64,000 nucleotides of DNA from the NCBI RefSeq assembly GCF_001447995.1, contig NZ_LDPE01000002.1, positions 620,001-684,000 on the forward strand, in the 5' to 3' direction. Below the pieces are notes generated by a model. That model saw only the letters and a program-made list of their open reading frames with translations. It was not told the origin of the DNA and did not search any database. Position 1 is the first letter of the stretch; each line of letters starts with the position of its first letter. Positions 10,047 through 19,480 of the stretch are shown here, in pieces. Source of the DNA: Maribacter dokdonensis DSW-8. Lineage in GTDB: Bacteria > Bacteroidota > Bacteroidia > Flavobacteriales > Flavobacteriaceae. Both the position numbers and the translations under genes were made by a program.

Positions 10047-10454
10047 TTAAACGTTATCATTAGAGGCTATGATTTTTTTAATAGCGTCTTCTGTTAAGGG
10101 CTTAACTAGGTAATCTTTTACTAATTTATATTTCTTGGCCTTTTCCATAAAACTTGGGCTAATAAAAGAGCTGGTAATATATATTTTGATATGGCCGATT
10201 TTATCCATTGGTAGTGCCTCAAATTCCTCTAAAAACGACCAGCCGTCTCTATTTGGCATGTTTAAATCTAAAAAAATAACATCGGGCAAAGTTATATTTT
10301 CCACTAATAAGCCCACCAAACCATCAATAGCTTCTTGACCTTCTGAGTAGTATAAGATATTATCACAGAAATCATAGTGCTTTAAAGTGGTCTTTGTGCT
10401 TACGGAGAAAAACTCGTCGTCATCAATAATACAACAACTTGAAAATACGCTCAT
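10047..10454 (-). CDS. single-domain response regulator (receiver only)
   Basis: A 135-residue CheY-like receiver with no output domain. The acidic pair is in IIDDDEF near residue 10, the phosphoacceptor aspartate is in VIFLDLNMP, the switch serine is in ITSS and the conserved lysine is in YLVKP. It lies 158 bases downstream of a second receiver and is probably read from the same kinase operon. The gap contains an inverted repeat (TGGGTGAA/TTCACCCA, 10539-10575) without a T tract. Output must be by protein contact, as in Rcp1-type receivers paired with phytochrome-like kinases. It converges with the DUF5689/LTD gene with only two bases between stop codons. Confidence 0.92.
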   Translation of the reverse strand: MSVFSSCCIIDDDEFFSVSTKTTLKHYDFCDNILYYSEGQEAIDGLVGLLVENITLPDVIFLDLNMPNRDGWSFLEEFEALPMDKIGHIKIYITSSFISPSFMEKAKKYKLVKDYLVKPLTEDAIKKIIASNDNV

Positions 10455-10612
10455 TTAAAATGGTTCAATAAAAAATCTAATATTAGATTTAAGGTTTTAA
10501 ATATAAATAATTGTTAATGACTAAGTTATGTAAATAACTGGGTGAATTTTCTTTGGAGAAATTAAAGTTCACCCAAATTATTAACAATTAAATTTAAATA
10601 AATTAGTACAAA

Positions 10613-11020
10613 TTAGCTTTCCACTGTTGCACCTAAAATTTTAGAAAGATCATCTGGCGTAATTGGTTTTAATATGTAAGTATCTACTTGTTCGTAGTCT
10701 TTTACTCTTTCAAGGTCTCTAGGGTCTACTGATGAACTAATGATGTAAATTAAGATTTTCTTTGATCTTTTACTTTTACAGAGTTTAAACTCATCTAAAA
10801 ATTCCCATCCATTCAAAACAGGCATATTTAAATCTAAAAAGATTACATCTGGCAAAGGTTCGTCTGCCAAACATGTTTTCTTTAAACCGTCAATAGCGTC
10901 TTGACCATTGGAGTAGACTATAACGTTTTCTGCGAAATCTACTTCTTTTATGATTCTTTTAGTGCCGTATACAAATATAGGATCATCATCTATAATACAG
11001 CATAACTCAACTTTTTTCAT
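10613..11020 (-). CDS. single-domain response regulator (receiver only)
   Basis: A 135-residue receiver with the acidic cluster in IIDDDPIF, the phosphoacceptor aspartate in VIFLDLNMP, serine in IISSS and lysine in YILKP. It starts 10 bases after the stop codon of the upstream histidine kinase gene, so the two are almost certainly one transcript and it is the first candidate partner. It is clearly related to the next receiver downstream and to the receiver at 44.6 kb, consistent with duplication of kinase-receiver modules in this genome. No output domain is present. Confidence 0.93.
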   Translation of the reverse strand: MKKVELCCIIDDDPIFVYGTKRIIKEVDFAENVIVYSNGQDAIDGLKKTCLADEPLPDVIFLDLNMPVLNGWEFLDEFKLCKSKRSKKILIYIISSSVDPRDLERVKDYEQVDTYILKPITPDDLSKILGATVES

Positions 11021-11030
11021 AATATCTTAA

Positions 11031-13226
11031 TTATCCTTGGTTCAGTTCAATGAACATGGTTGTACCTTTGTCTACAACACTTTCAATATTTATAGTACCG
11101 TTCATAGATTCAATTTGGTTTTTGGTAATAAAAAGTCCTATGCCTTTTGCATCTCTGTGCTTATGGAAAGTTTTATACATACCAAAAATTTTATCTCCAT
11201 GTCTATTAAGGTCTATACCTTGACCATTATCTATAAAGGTGATTAATATTTTTTCGTTTTTAACTTGTGATTTAATTTTTATAGAAGGTTTTCGGTTGGG
11301 AGAGCTATATTTTAGGGCGTTCGTAAGAACATTTAAAAAAATACTTTCTAGATAAGCGGGTACAGCGTTTACAAAGTGCGTTTTTGAAACATCAATATTT
11401 AATGTTGTATCCTGTTCTTCCAATAAACCATTAATACTAGTGATAATATGGTTAATGGTATTAAGAACGCTAATACTTTGTAGTTTTTCCAAAGCACCGG
11501 TTTTAACCTGTACCACATCATTTAAATGTGTTATGGTTTCAGACAAACTTTTAGAAGCACTGGTGATCATTCTGTTAAGGTTTAACCTTTCTTCCTCATC
11601 TTTTTCTTCATTTAAAAATCTTGTCAACATCGTCATATTAGTAGAATGAGAACGTAAATTGTGAGACACAATGTGTGCAAAATTCATTAAGCTTTCATTT
11701 TGGCTTTTAGTTACTTCTACTAATGTATTTAGTTTTTTCTCACTCTCGATTCTATTTGAAATGTCCAATACTTGAGAGATGAAATAGGAAATATCCCCAT
11801 TTATTTTTCTAACTGGGGTTACCGTTAAAATGGCGTAAATAATATTGCCATTCTTGTGCATATATCTTTTTTCCAGTTGGTAACTATCCCTTCTTCCTTT
11901 GACTACATCATTTAGAAGAGAAAGGTCGTTATTAAGATCATCTGGGTGAGTTATATCTTGAAAAGTTAATTTTAAAAAATCTTCAGGAGAATATCCTAAA
12001 CTATTGCAAAGACTGTTGTTTACCTTGATCCAACCTCCATCTGGAGCTACTAATGCCATACCAATTGATGAATGTTCAAAAGTCTCTGAAAATGACTTTG
12101 CGCTTCTGGCAAGTTTAAATTCGGCACTTCTGAGCTCTGATATATCCCAATTTGCACCTGTCATCTTAATGGGTTTCCCGTTGATGTCTTTAATGGTCTT
12201 GGATAAACCTTTAATGTGTCTTACAGTTCCATTTTTAAATGTAATTCTAAATTCTTCATCAAAATCTTTAATGCCATCTACAGCCTTTTGGGTGGCCGTT
12301 AATATCCTTTCTTTATCATCTGGGTGAATAGTATTGGACCAAGCTTCAAATACGCCAGAAAATTCATTTTCGTTAACATCAAAAATGCGGTACATCTCTT
12401 TGTCCCAACTTAATTTATTATTTATTAAATCATAATCCCATAAACCAATTTGGGCAGTTTCCGTTGTTATTTTAAGTCTTTCCGTTATTTCTTCATGTGC
12501 CAACTGCATTTTTTTGCGCTCATCAATATCTTGAAATGTACCTACAAGTTTTACGGCCTTTCCATTTAGCATTTCCACTTCACCTTTTGCGCAGACCCAA
12601 ACTTCTTTGCCTGTAGCTGTTATAATAATCAGCTCTGTGTCAAAGGGTGTGCCTTCAGCTATAGCGGTGCTGACTAAATTGGTGATATTCTCTCTATGAA
12701 TTCCTTTTTTGTAAAAGTTGATACCGTCTTCAAGGTTAGGTTCAAAATCTTCGCTTACTTCATGTATATCTTTAGTTGTTTTGGTCCAATAAACCATACT
12801 GCTCTTAAGATCAAGTTCCCAACAACCAATACGGGCAACGTCTTCTGCCTTATGCAATAATTCTATTTCTTTCTTGTAGATGGTTATATCATCTAGAAAA
12901 ATAACTACACAGTCAATCTTGCTTACATCATTCTTAATGGGTAGAATTTTCCATTTTAACCATTTAATTTCACCGTTGGGTAAAACAAATCTCTCTTCTT
13001 CGTTGATATTTTCTTCCCCCTTTAAAGCGTTTTTAAGAGCTGCTTTAAAAGATTCGGGAGTTTCTAGGGTGACTTCAAAAATATGTTTATTGGTCAAATT
13101 GGATTCATGTAAACTAAAATCACTTAGCCATTGGTTAGAATAGCTAATATAGTTTAACTTAGTATCCACGATAGCAATTGCATTGGGGGACTCTTTTACA
13201 AGAAAGTCAACGGCTAATGTTTTCAA
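11031..13226 (-). CDS. multi-PAS sensor histidine kinase, cytoplasmic
   Basis: A 731-residue soluble kinase with no membrane segment or signal peptide. About four PAS/PAC modules occupy residues 1-490 (PAC-type endings FLDDITIYK, FQDIDERKK, WDISELR, VLDISNR). The dimerization domain has the phosphoacceptor in SHNLRSH (H522). A complete HATPase_c follows with N box (NALKYSS), DNGQGID and KGIGLFI. The start is TTG at 13226; a stop lies in frame three codons upstream and no ATG occurs near. The small receiver follows 10 bases later. The cue is unknown; the PAS set suggests an intracellular redox, light or small-molecule signal. Confidence 0.93.
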   Translation of the reverse strand: MKTLAVDFLVKESPNAIAIVDTKLNYISYSNQWLSDFSLHESNLTNKHIFEVTLETPESFKAALKNALKGEENINEEERFVLPNGEIKWLKWKILPIKNDVSKIDCVVIFLDDITIYKKEIELLHKAEDVARIGCWELDLKSSMVYWTKTTKDIHEVSEDFEPNLEDGINFYKKGIHRENITNLVSTAIAEGTPFDTELIIITATGKEVWVCAKGEVEMLNGKAVKLVGTFQDIDERKKMQLAHEEITERLKITTETAQIGLWDYDLINNKLSWDKEMYRIFDVNENEFSGVFEAWSNTIHPDDKERILTATQKAVDGIKDFDEEFRITFKNGTVRHIKGLSKTIKDINGKPIKMTGANWDISELRSAEFKLARSAKSFSETFEHSSIGMALVAPDGGWIKVNNSLCNSLGYSPEDFLKLTFQDITHPDDLNNDLSLLNDVVKGRRDSYQLEKRYMHKNGNIIYAILTVTPVRKINGDISYFISQVLDISNRIESEKKLNTLVEVTKSQNESLMNFAHIVSHNLRSHSTNMTMLTRFLNEEKDEEERLNLNRMITSASKSLSETITHLNDVVQVKTGALEKLQSISVLNTINHIITSINGLLEEQDTTLNIDVSKTHFVNAVPAYLESIFLNVLTNALKYSSPNRKPSIKIKSQVKNEKILITFIDNGQGIDLNRHGDKIFGMYKTFHKHRDAKGIGLFITKNQIESMNGTINIESVVDKGTTMFIELNQG

Positions 13227-13351
13227 AAGATGTTAATTTAGATTTAAAGGTACATATTTCCATTAAAGTAGGAAAAAATAGTTGTTCAGTAAGAAATTAC
13301 ATCAAATTTTGATGAACTATTGTTTTAATGAATTGAAAAAAATTAAAAGTT

Positions 13352-13816
13352 ATGAACGAGTTTTTTTTTAAGGCCATAAGGGAAGGAAGTATTAATGAGG
13401 TGAGGTCAATGTTGGATAAAAACCCGGTACTAGTAAATAGTAAAGATGCAAGAGGTTCTACGCCTTTAATATTGGCTACTTATTATGATGAAATGGAGAT
13501 AGCTAAGTTGCTATTGGAAAAGGGAGCGAAAATAGATGCTGTAGATGCTTCTGGTAATACGGCATTAATGGGTGTTTGTTTTAAAGGTTTTACTGATATT
13601 GCAAAATTATTAATTGAGAAGAAAGCAGAATTGAATGGACGCAATGCAATGGGCGCAACATGTCTTATTTACGCTGCACAATTTAATAGGTTAGAGATTG
13701 CAAAACTGTTAATAGCCAATGGAGCAGATAAAACAATTAAGGACAATAGAGGTAATACTGCATTAGATCATGCTAAAACACAAGGATTGACCGCCTTTGT
13801 TGATATGCTGGAATAA
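13352..13816 (+). CDS. ankyrin-repeat protein
   Basis: A 154-residue protein made of four to five ankyrin repeats, recognisable from GSTPLILATYYDEMEIAKLLLEK-type units ending LL..GA and repeating about every 33 residues (next units begin GNTALMGV, GATCLIYA and GNTALDHA). No signal peptide is seen, so it is probably a cytoplasmic protein-binding module. It ends three bases before the omega-amidase-like gene, so the two are likely co-transcribed. A 15-base inverted repeat CATCAAA-T-TTTGATG lies at 13300-13314, upstream of the start. The partner is unknown. Confidence 0.88.
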   Translation: MNEFFFKAIREGSINEVRSMLDKNPVLVNSKDARGSTPLILATYYDEMEIAKLLLEKGAKIDAVDASGNTALMGVCFKGFTDIAKLLIEKKAELNGRNAMGATCLIYAAQFNRLEIAKLLIANGADKTIKDNRGNTALDHAKTQGLTAFVDMLE

Positions 13817-13819
13817 TTT

Positions 13820-14605
13820 ATGGAGGATAAAAAAGATAGTTTGAAAATCGCATTGGTTCAATCATTGCTACATTGGGAAAACCCTGCTGCAAATAGACAA
13901 ATGTTCAGTGATAAATTTGAACAAATTACCGAGCAAGTAGATCTTATAGTCCTCCCAGAAATGTTTTCAACGGGCTTTACCATGTCTCCAAGTAATATTA
14001 GAAAAGAAGAAGGTTCAATAACAGTGCGTTGGATGCAAGAAATGGCATCAATTAAAAATTGTGCCATTGTAGGAAGTATTGTTTTTGAGGAAGATAGCAG
14101 CTATTACAACAGGCTTTTCTTTGTAAAACCAGAGGGTAATTTTGAGTCTTATGACAAAAGACACACGTTTACATTGGCTGGTGAAAATGAAAAATATTCA
14201 GCGGGTACCGAAAGGTTGATTGTTGAGTACAAGGGTTTTTCCATTTGTCCATTAATATGTTATGATCTTCGTTTTCCTGTTTGGAGCAGAAATACCCAAA
14301 ACTTTGATATGCTATTGTATACGGCAAATTGGCCGGGTAAACGAATTGCAGCTTGGGATGCGCTGTTAAAAGCAAGAGCAATAGAGAATATGGTGTATTG
14401 TATAGGGGTTAACCGTATTGGTACTGATAGTTTGGGGCACCAATACCCTGGTCACTCTAGTATTTATGATCCATTAGGTGAACTTCAGGCTTTTACTAAA
14501 GAAGAGGAAATCAAAATAGTAAAAGTTGAAAAATCCAAAGTTGATAGAATCAAGAATAAGCTAAGGTTTTTAGATGATAGAGATGGGTTTAGTCTATTAA
14601 ATTAA
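13820..14605 (+). CDS. nitrilase-superfamily omega-amidase-like hydrolase
   Basis: A 261-residue carbon-nitrogen hydrolase with the Glu-Lys-Cys triad at E47 (LPEMFSTG), K113 (YDKRHTF) and C147 (LICYDLRFP). Size and motifs match the Nit2/YafV group, which hydrolyses alpha-keto acid amides such as alpha-ketoglutaramate in methionine-salvage and glutamine-transaminase side pathways. It is cytoplasmic, with no signal peptide. It starts three bases after the ankyrin gene. Its last 17 coding bases overlap the end of the convergent Ig-like lipoprotein gene. The family call is firm; the substrate is inferred from family. Confidence 0.9.
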   Translation: MEDKKDSLKIALVQSLLHWENPAANRQMFSDKFEQITEQVDLIVLPEMFSTGFTMSPSNIRKEEGSITVRWMQEMASIKNCAIVGSIVFEEDSSYYNRLFFVKPEGNFESYDKRHTFTLAGENEKYSAGTERLIVEYKGFSICPLICYDLRFPVWSRNTQNFDMLLYTANWPGKRIAAWDALLKARAIENMVYCIGVNRIGTDSLGHQYPGHSSIYDPLGELQAFTKEEEIKIVKVEKSKVDRIKNKLRFLDDRDGFSLLN

Positions 14606-16205
14606 AAGTCTCAATTTTCTCCCAATTCGCCCTTAGCTCAATTAATGCAGGGTAATAACTAATTTTTTCTGGCTGTATTTTTTTCAATAGATTTCCCGTA
14701 TCCCATTTGCCATTACCGTTTAAATCGAAAATAACACGGGCTTGATATTTGCCAGGGTTTAAGTTGTCAAAAGTATAAACTTGTGGTTCTGTAGCATAAA
14801 TCTCTCGCTGTAATTCGCCCTTTTCATTGGTAAGCTGCACAATTATGGGGTAAACAATTGAATTGCCGTTTAAATTAAGGGTTAGATTACCATAATCGGC
14901 AAGACTCTTTGTTTTAAATGAAAATGCGACAGAGTCATTTGTGGTTTCAAAGAAATCTGTAACTGCCCCGGGTATCAATTCCATTCTATAGTTTTGATCT
15001 GGATCAATTTTAAAATCAAAGTTCAACAAATTTCTTAATGAGTCCAGTTTTACATTAACGGCAATTTCAATGGAGTCTTTATCCATTAATTTTATTTTGG
15101 TACTATCAAAACGTATTAATGGCGTATTACTTAAAAGGCTAATAGGTTTGTCAAATTCTATATTACCATTCTGGCTCATGGAAATTTTCAAAGAATCGAA
15201 TACTACTTTTCTACTCTTTACTTTAAAAGTGTCTCTAACCTTTAATTTTTCATTTGTTAAAGTAAAAATTAGGGAGTCCATCTCGTAAGGAGTAAACCAA
15301 AAATTTAAGGTGTCTTTATCCCTTTCTTTGGTTATTATGGTCTTAACGGTATCTGGTATTTCCGTTAAAGTGTTAATGCTAATATCAGAGCCTTCACCAT
15401 AATACCCGAAACTAATTTTATTACTTGCTTCCATTGTAGGTACTGCAACACTATAATCAGGTATTTCCTTAAATAACGTTAGTAAATAAATAGAATCTGT
15501 AGGTAAATTGATCGTATCCTTTACAAACGCTATTTTATCTGTTTTTTGATCAAATAGATTGTTGTTGGCAGCATCTTTTACTCCAAATAAGGCATACTTT
15601 CCTTCCTTTAAATTATTGAGCTTAAAAATAATAGCGCTATCAAGTGTATTGGTAATGTAGTTTGGAGGTCTCTTATAAATGGTAGAGTCAGTATAACTAG
15701 TGTCAATCTTGTATAGCATTACGCTAATAAAGTCATCAGGTTTTTTGTTGAAAGCGTCTTTTACTACTCCTTTAAGCTCTAATGAATCAATGTAGTCACC
15801 AGTTGAGAAAACATAGGTAAAAAAAGATTTAGGGTTTTCTTCGTTATTGTCCACAATACCTTGACCAAAATTTAACGTATAGGTGGTATTTGGGGCAAGG
15901 GTATCTTTTATGGTAATTTCTACATATTTATTCGCATTACCTATAGGGGAGAGTACCGGTGAGTTTTTTAACGGAGGCGATATAATAAGTTGTTTTTGAA
16001 TATCTTTCAACTTCACCAATTCATTAAAATAAAGTCTAATTTTTTGACCCTTGAAATTGGTGGTCATGTTAGGCGGTTCTGCCCTAGTAAGTTCAGGGGC
16101 TGTAATATCTTTTGGTCCTCCGGTAGGGTTTCCGCGTTGCGCACATTGGTAGGACACCAATATGATGATGAAAACAAATATGAAACCTAAAATTTTTCTG
16201 CTCAT
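14589..16205 (-). CDS. Ig-like (Big_5) domain lipoprotein
   Basis: A 538-residue predicted lipoprotein. The frame can be extended to a TTG at 16226, but ATG at 16205 gives a proper signal sequence (SRKILGFIFVFIII) with the lipid-accepting C21, so I chose it. Residues about 35-140 resemble a bacterial Ig-like domain of the Big_5/SbsA type (GQKIRLYFNELV, APNTTYTLNFGQGIVD). The rest is beta-rich, and a carboxypeptidase-like segment near the C terminus reads DNLNPGKYQARVIFDLNGNG. This type is conserved in Flavobacteriaceae without a known function, probably surface or periplasmic. It follows comF on the same strand. Confidence 0.85.
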   Translation of the reverse strand: MSRKILGFIFVFIIILVSYQCAQRGNPTGGPKDITAPELTRAEPPNMTTNFKGQKIRLYFNELVKLKDIQKQLIISPPLKNSPVLSPIGNANKYVEITIKDTLAPNTTYTLNFGQGIVDNNEENPKSFFTYVFSTGDYIDSLELKGVVKDAFNKKPDDFISVMLYKIDTSYTDSTIYKRPPNYITNTLDSAIIFKLNNLKEGKYALFGVKDAANNNLFDQKTDKIAFVKDTINLPTDSIYLLTLFKEIPDYSVAVPTMEASNKISFGYYGEGSDISINTLTEIPDTVKTIITKERDKDTLNFWFTPYEMDSLIFTLTNEKLKVRDTFKVKSRKVVFDSLKISMSQNGNIEFDKPISLLSNTPLIRFDSTKIKLMDKDSIEIAVNVKLDSLRNLLNFDFKIDPDQNYRMELIPGAVTDFFETTNDSVAFSFKTKSLADYGNLTLNLNGNSIVYPIIVQLTNEKGELQREIYATEPQVYTFDNLNPGKYQARVIFDLNGNGKWDTGNLLKKIQPEKISYYPALIELRANWEKIETFNLID

Positions 16206-16256
16206 TAGTGTATTTATCGACCGCAAAGAAACAACATATTTTATAGAAAACTAGTT

Positions 16257-16958
16257 CTAATGAACAACTGCCATACTTGTGACATAAATGTTTATACCTT
16301 CTATATCTTTAAACGTATTGGCACAAATTTCCATGGTTGCGCCCGTTGTAATTACATCGTCAACCAATAATATATTTTTATTGATTAAAAGCTCATGATT
16401 TTTTATCTCGTATAAAGATCTGTTGTCATACCATCTGCTTAATCTGTTTTTCTTTGTCTGTGTTTTAGTATTTGCCGTTTTTATCAGCATGTCGTCAGTA
16501 TAATCAGCGCCAATATGAGTAGCAATTTGTTTGGCAAAAAGTGCTACTTGATTATAACCCCGTTTTTTTAATTTTTTACGGTGCAACGGTACCGGAATTA
16601 CATAATCTATTTGTAATAAATCTCCTTGTTCTTTTAAGATTAGGCCATGCCAATCACCTAAAAATCTGCCAATACCCTCTTGGTTTTTGTATTTCAATAG
16701 ATGTATTAGGTTTTTAACAATTCCAATTTCGGTAAAGAATAAGAATGAATTTGCTTTTTTTATGTTAATTCGTCCATAAAAAATACGGTCAACGGCATTT
16801 TCTTCGTTAAAAGTATACTCGGTAAGCGGTAATTGATGTCGGCAAGATGTACAGAGAAGAACCTCTCCTCTATATAATCGTGCATTACATCCAAAACATG
16901 ATATGGGTAAGAGTATGTTGGTAACATCCTTTAGTATATTTGAAATTCTGTTTTGCAT
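16257..16958 (-). CDS. comF: ComF-family phosphoribosyltransferase-like protein
   Basis: A 233-residue protein with an N-terminal zinc motif (C21, C24, C36, C39) and a C-terminal type I phosphoribosyltransferase domain with PRPP loop VDDVITTGAT. The family includes ComF/GntX, tied to DNA uptake in competent bacteria, though its biochemical role is unsettled. The start is ATG 16958; the frame opens one codon earlier with TTG, giving a double methionine. It diverges from the coiled-coil membrane protein 40 bases upstream and leads into the Ig-like lipoprotein gene. Confidence 0.92.
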   Translation of the reverse strand: MQNRISNILKDVTNILLPISCFGCNARLYRGEVLLCTSCRHQLPLTEYTFNEENAVDRIFYGRINIKKANSFLFFTEIGIVKNLIHLLKYKNQEGIGRFLGDWHGLILKEQGDLLQIDYVIPVPLHRKKLKKRGYNQVALFAKQIATHIGADYTDDMLIKTANTKTQTKKNRLSRWYDNRSLYEIKNHELLINKNILLVDDVITTGATMEICANTFKDIEGINIYVTSMAVVH

Positions 16959-16998
16959 CAAACCTTACAGATTACTTAACCTACAGCCCACTTTTTAA

Positions 16999-17898
16999 AT
17001 GGACACTCAAGATAACAAATTCAATTATAAAATAATGCTTGCTGCATTTGCTGCCGTAATTATAGCATTGTTAATTGCATTCTACTATAGTTACGCCCAG
17101 TCTAACGCCCAAATAGACTTTTTAGAGCAGGAAAAAGCAATTTTGGTAAGAGATCTTACCATAATGAAAGCAGATGTGGATCGTTTGTCCGCAAAGAGCG
17201 AAATGAATGAAATAGAGTTGCAAGACTCTAAATTCAAGGTTCAAGAACTTTTGGATTCTGTGGGAAGATTAAATTTTACGGTGCAAAGATTAAGAGAATT
17301 CAAAACAGAGCTACGTAGACTAGAATCTAAGAATGATAGTTTAATTTTAAAGAACAATTTTCTTCGTTACAATAACATGTTGCTTACAGATAAATATGAT
17401 GAGTCTCGCAAGCAAATTGAAAACTTAAGGGCGAACAGTAATTCATTGGCAGAGGCAGAAGCTTTGCAGAGAAGAAAGATATTGGAGCTGAATCAAAAAC
17501 TAAAAACCAAAAGTTACCTAAAAATGGCAAATGCTGAAGGTAGTGGTTTTAGATTGATAAGAGGTACAAGGCCAACCAAAACAAACAAGGCTTCAATCAT
17601 AGAAAAATTAAGAGGTTGTGTTACTGTATTGGCAGATGAAAGCGAAGCTGGGAATGAAAAAATTATCTACTTACAATTTTTAGATCCTAATAAACAGATC
17701 ATAGAAGACAATGCCAATACAATTACAGTAAACGGTAATGTATATAGCAAGAGGGTAGAGTTTGTTTTTCAAGGTATAGACCAGGCGTTATGTGAATCTA
17801 TAACCATACCCGAAGGCTCTTTAATGGAGGGTAATTATACATTAAATGTCTTCGAGGATGAACGATTGATCACTTCTTCAGAATTTCAATTGAAATAA
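16999..17898 (+). CDS. membrane-anchored coiled-coil protein
   Basis: A 299-residue protein with one membrane helix at about 12-31 (ALLIAFYYSYAQ), then a long heptad-like coiled coil to about residue 170 rich in leucine, glutamate and lysine. A compact C-terminal domain spans about 200-299 (GCVTVLADE, KIIYLQFLDPNKQIIED, LMEGNYTLNVFED). The topology suggests a periplasmic or envelope-spanning scaffold. Homologues are conserved hypotheticals of flavobacteria, to my recollection; no function is assigned. It sits 36 bases before glyS. Confidence 0.82.
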   Translation: MDTQDNKFNYKIMLAAFAAVIIALLIAFYYSYAQSNAQIDFLEQEKAILVRDLTIMKADVDRLSAKSEMNEIELQDSKFKVQELLDSVGRLNFTVQRLREFKTELRRLESKNDSLILKNNFLRYNNMLLTDKYDESRKQIENLRANSNSLAEAEALQRRKILELNQKLKTKSYLKMANAEGSGFRLIRGTRPTKTNKASIIEKLRGCVTVLADESEAGNEKIIYLQFLDPNKQIIEDNANTITVNGNVYSKRVEFVFQGIDQALCESITIPEGSLMEGNYTLNVFEDERLITSSEFQLK

Positions 17899-17934
17899 CT
17901 ATTTTTTTTTTAGGTAATATTCTATTTTTACAGA

Positions 17935-19479
17935 ATGGCAAAGCAAGAAGATGATTTTAAGCGTGTAATATCTCACGCAAAGGAATATGGTTATGTATTC
18001 CAATCTAGTGAAATTTATGATGGTTTAAGCGCTGTTTATGATTATGGTCAAAACGGTGTAGAGCTTAAGAAAAATATACGTGACTATTGGTGGAAAGCCA
18101 TGGTACAGCTCAATGACAATATAGTTGGGCTAGATGCTGCGATTTTTATGCATCCGTTAACTTGGAAAGCATCTGGACATATAGATGCTTTTAATGATCC
18201 ATTGATAGATAATAAAGATTCTAAAAAGAGATATAGAGCAGATGTTTTAGTTGAGGATTATGTAGCTAAAATTGATGCTAAAATTGAAAAAGAAGTCAAA
18301 AAAGCAGAAAAACGCTTTGGAGAGTCTTTCAATAAAGAAAAATTCTTGGAAACTAATCAACGCGTTGTTGATTATCAAGAGCAAGGAAAAACAATTCTAA
18401 GTAGATTGGGTAGGTCTTTGCAGTCCGAAGATTTAGCCGATGTTAAAGCTCTTATTGAAGAATTGGATATTGCTTGTCCAATGTCAGGGTCAAAGAACTG
18501 GACAGATGTAAAGCAATTCAATTTAATGTTCGGTACAAAGTTAGGAGCCAATGCAGAAAGTGCTATGGACCTATTTCTTAGACCGGAAACTGCCCAAGGT
18601 ATCTTTGTTAATTTCTTGAATGTTCAAAAATCGGGTCGTATGAAATTGCCTTTTGGTATTGCTCAGACCGGTAAAGCGTTTAGAAATGAAATAGTCGCAA
18701 GACAATTCATTTTTAGAATGCGTGAATTTGAACAGATGGAAATGCAATTTTTCATTCAGCCAGGCACTCAGAAAGAATGGTATGAAACCTGGAAAGAAAA
18801 AAGAATGAAATGGCATTTATCTCTTGGTATGGGGCAAGATAATTACCGTTTTCATGATCATGAGAAATTGGCTCATTATGCGGATGCAGCTTCAGATATA
18901 GAGTTCCGTTTTCCTTTCGGATTTAAAGAGCTTGAGGGTATACACTCTAGAACAGATTTTGATTTAGGCAGTCATGAGAAATTCTCAGGCAAGAAATTGC
19001 AGTATTTTGATCATGAGGTTAATAAAAATTACGTTCCTTATGTGTTAGAAACTTCTATTGGTCTTGACAGAATGTTCTTGGCTGTATTTTCAAATTCATT
19101 ACAGGAAGAAGAATTAGAAAATAATACTACTAGAACTGTTCTTAAATTACCTGCTGTTTTGGCACCTGTTAAAGCTGCAATTTTACCATTGGTCAAAAAA
19201 GATGGTTTGCCAGAAGTAGCACAAAAAATTGTAGATGACCTTAAATGGGACTTTAATGTAACCTATGATGAAAAAGACGCGGTAGGTAGACGTTATAGAA
19301 GACAAGATGCAAATGGTACTCCATTTTGTATAACAGTAGATCATCAAACTTTAGAGGATCAAACGGTTACCATTAGGCATAGAGATTCTATGGAACAAGA
19401 GCGTGTTGCCATATCTTCATTGAACGGTATTATTCATGATGCTGTAGACATGAAAACCTGGTTAAAAAAGATGGAATAG
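17935..19479 (+). CDS. glyS: glycyl-tRNA synthetase, homodimeric type
   Basis: Charges tRNA-Gly with glycine. It is a 514-residue class II synthetase of the eukaryote/archaea-like alpha2 form. Motif 2 is visible around FRNEIVARQF and FRMREFEQMEMQFF, the glycine-binding segment as RPETAQGIFVNF, and motif 3 as GLDRMFLAVF. A C-terminal anticodon-binding domain (APVKAAILPLVKK onwards) covers about residues 410-510. Length is normal for Bacteroidota. The upstream region has a partial -7 box (TATTTTTA) just before the ATG. It converges with a TonB receptor gene, stop codons one base apart. Confidence 0.97.
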   Translation: MAKQEDDFKRVISHAKEYGYVFQSSEIYDGLSAVYDYGQNGVELKKNIRDYWWKAMVQLNDNIVGLDAAIFMHPLTWKASGHIDAFNDPLIDNKDSKKRYRADVLVEDYVAKIDAKIEKEVKKAEKRFGESFNKEKFLETNQRVVDYQEQGKTILSRLGRSLQSEDLADVKALIEELDIACPMSGSKNWTDVKQFNLMFGTKLGANAESAMDLFLRPETAQGIFVNFLNVQKSGRMKLPFGIAQTGKAFRNEIVARQFIFRMREFEQMEMQFFIQPGTQKEWYETWKEKRMKWHLSLGMGQDNYRFHDHEKLAHYADAASDIEFRFPFGFKELEGIHSRTDFDLGSHEKFSGKKLQYFDHEVNKNYVPYVLETSIGLDRMFLAVFSNSLQEEELENNTTRTVLKLPAVLAPVKAAILPLVKKDGLPEVAQKIVDDLKWDFNVTYDEKDAVGRRYRRQDANGTPFCITVDHQTLEDQTVTIRHRDSMEQERVAISSLNGIIHDAVDMKTWLKKME

Positions 19480-19480
19480 T

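Noticed and set aside
10539..10575. Terminator between the two receiver genes
   Set aside because: The inverted repeat is not followed by a T tract on either strand, so I list it only as a hairpin.
12004..12327. 107-codon plus-strand frame inside the PAS kinase
   Set aside because: Antisense to PAS-coding DNA with no recognisable features.
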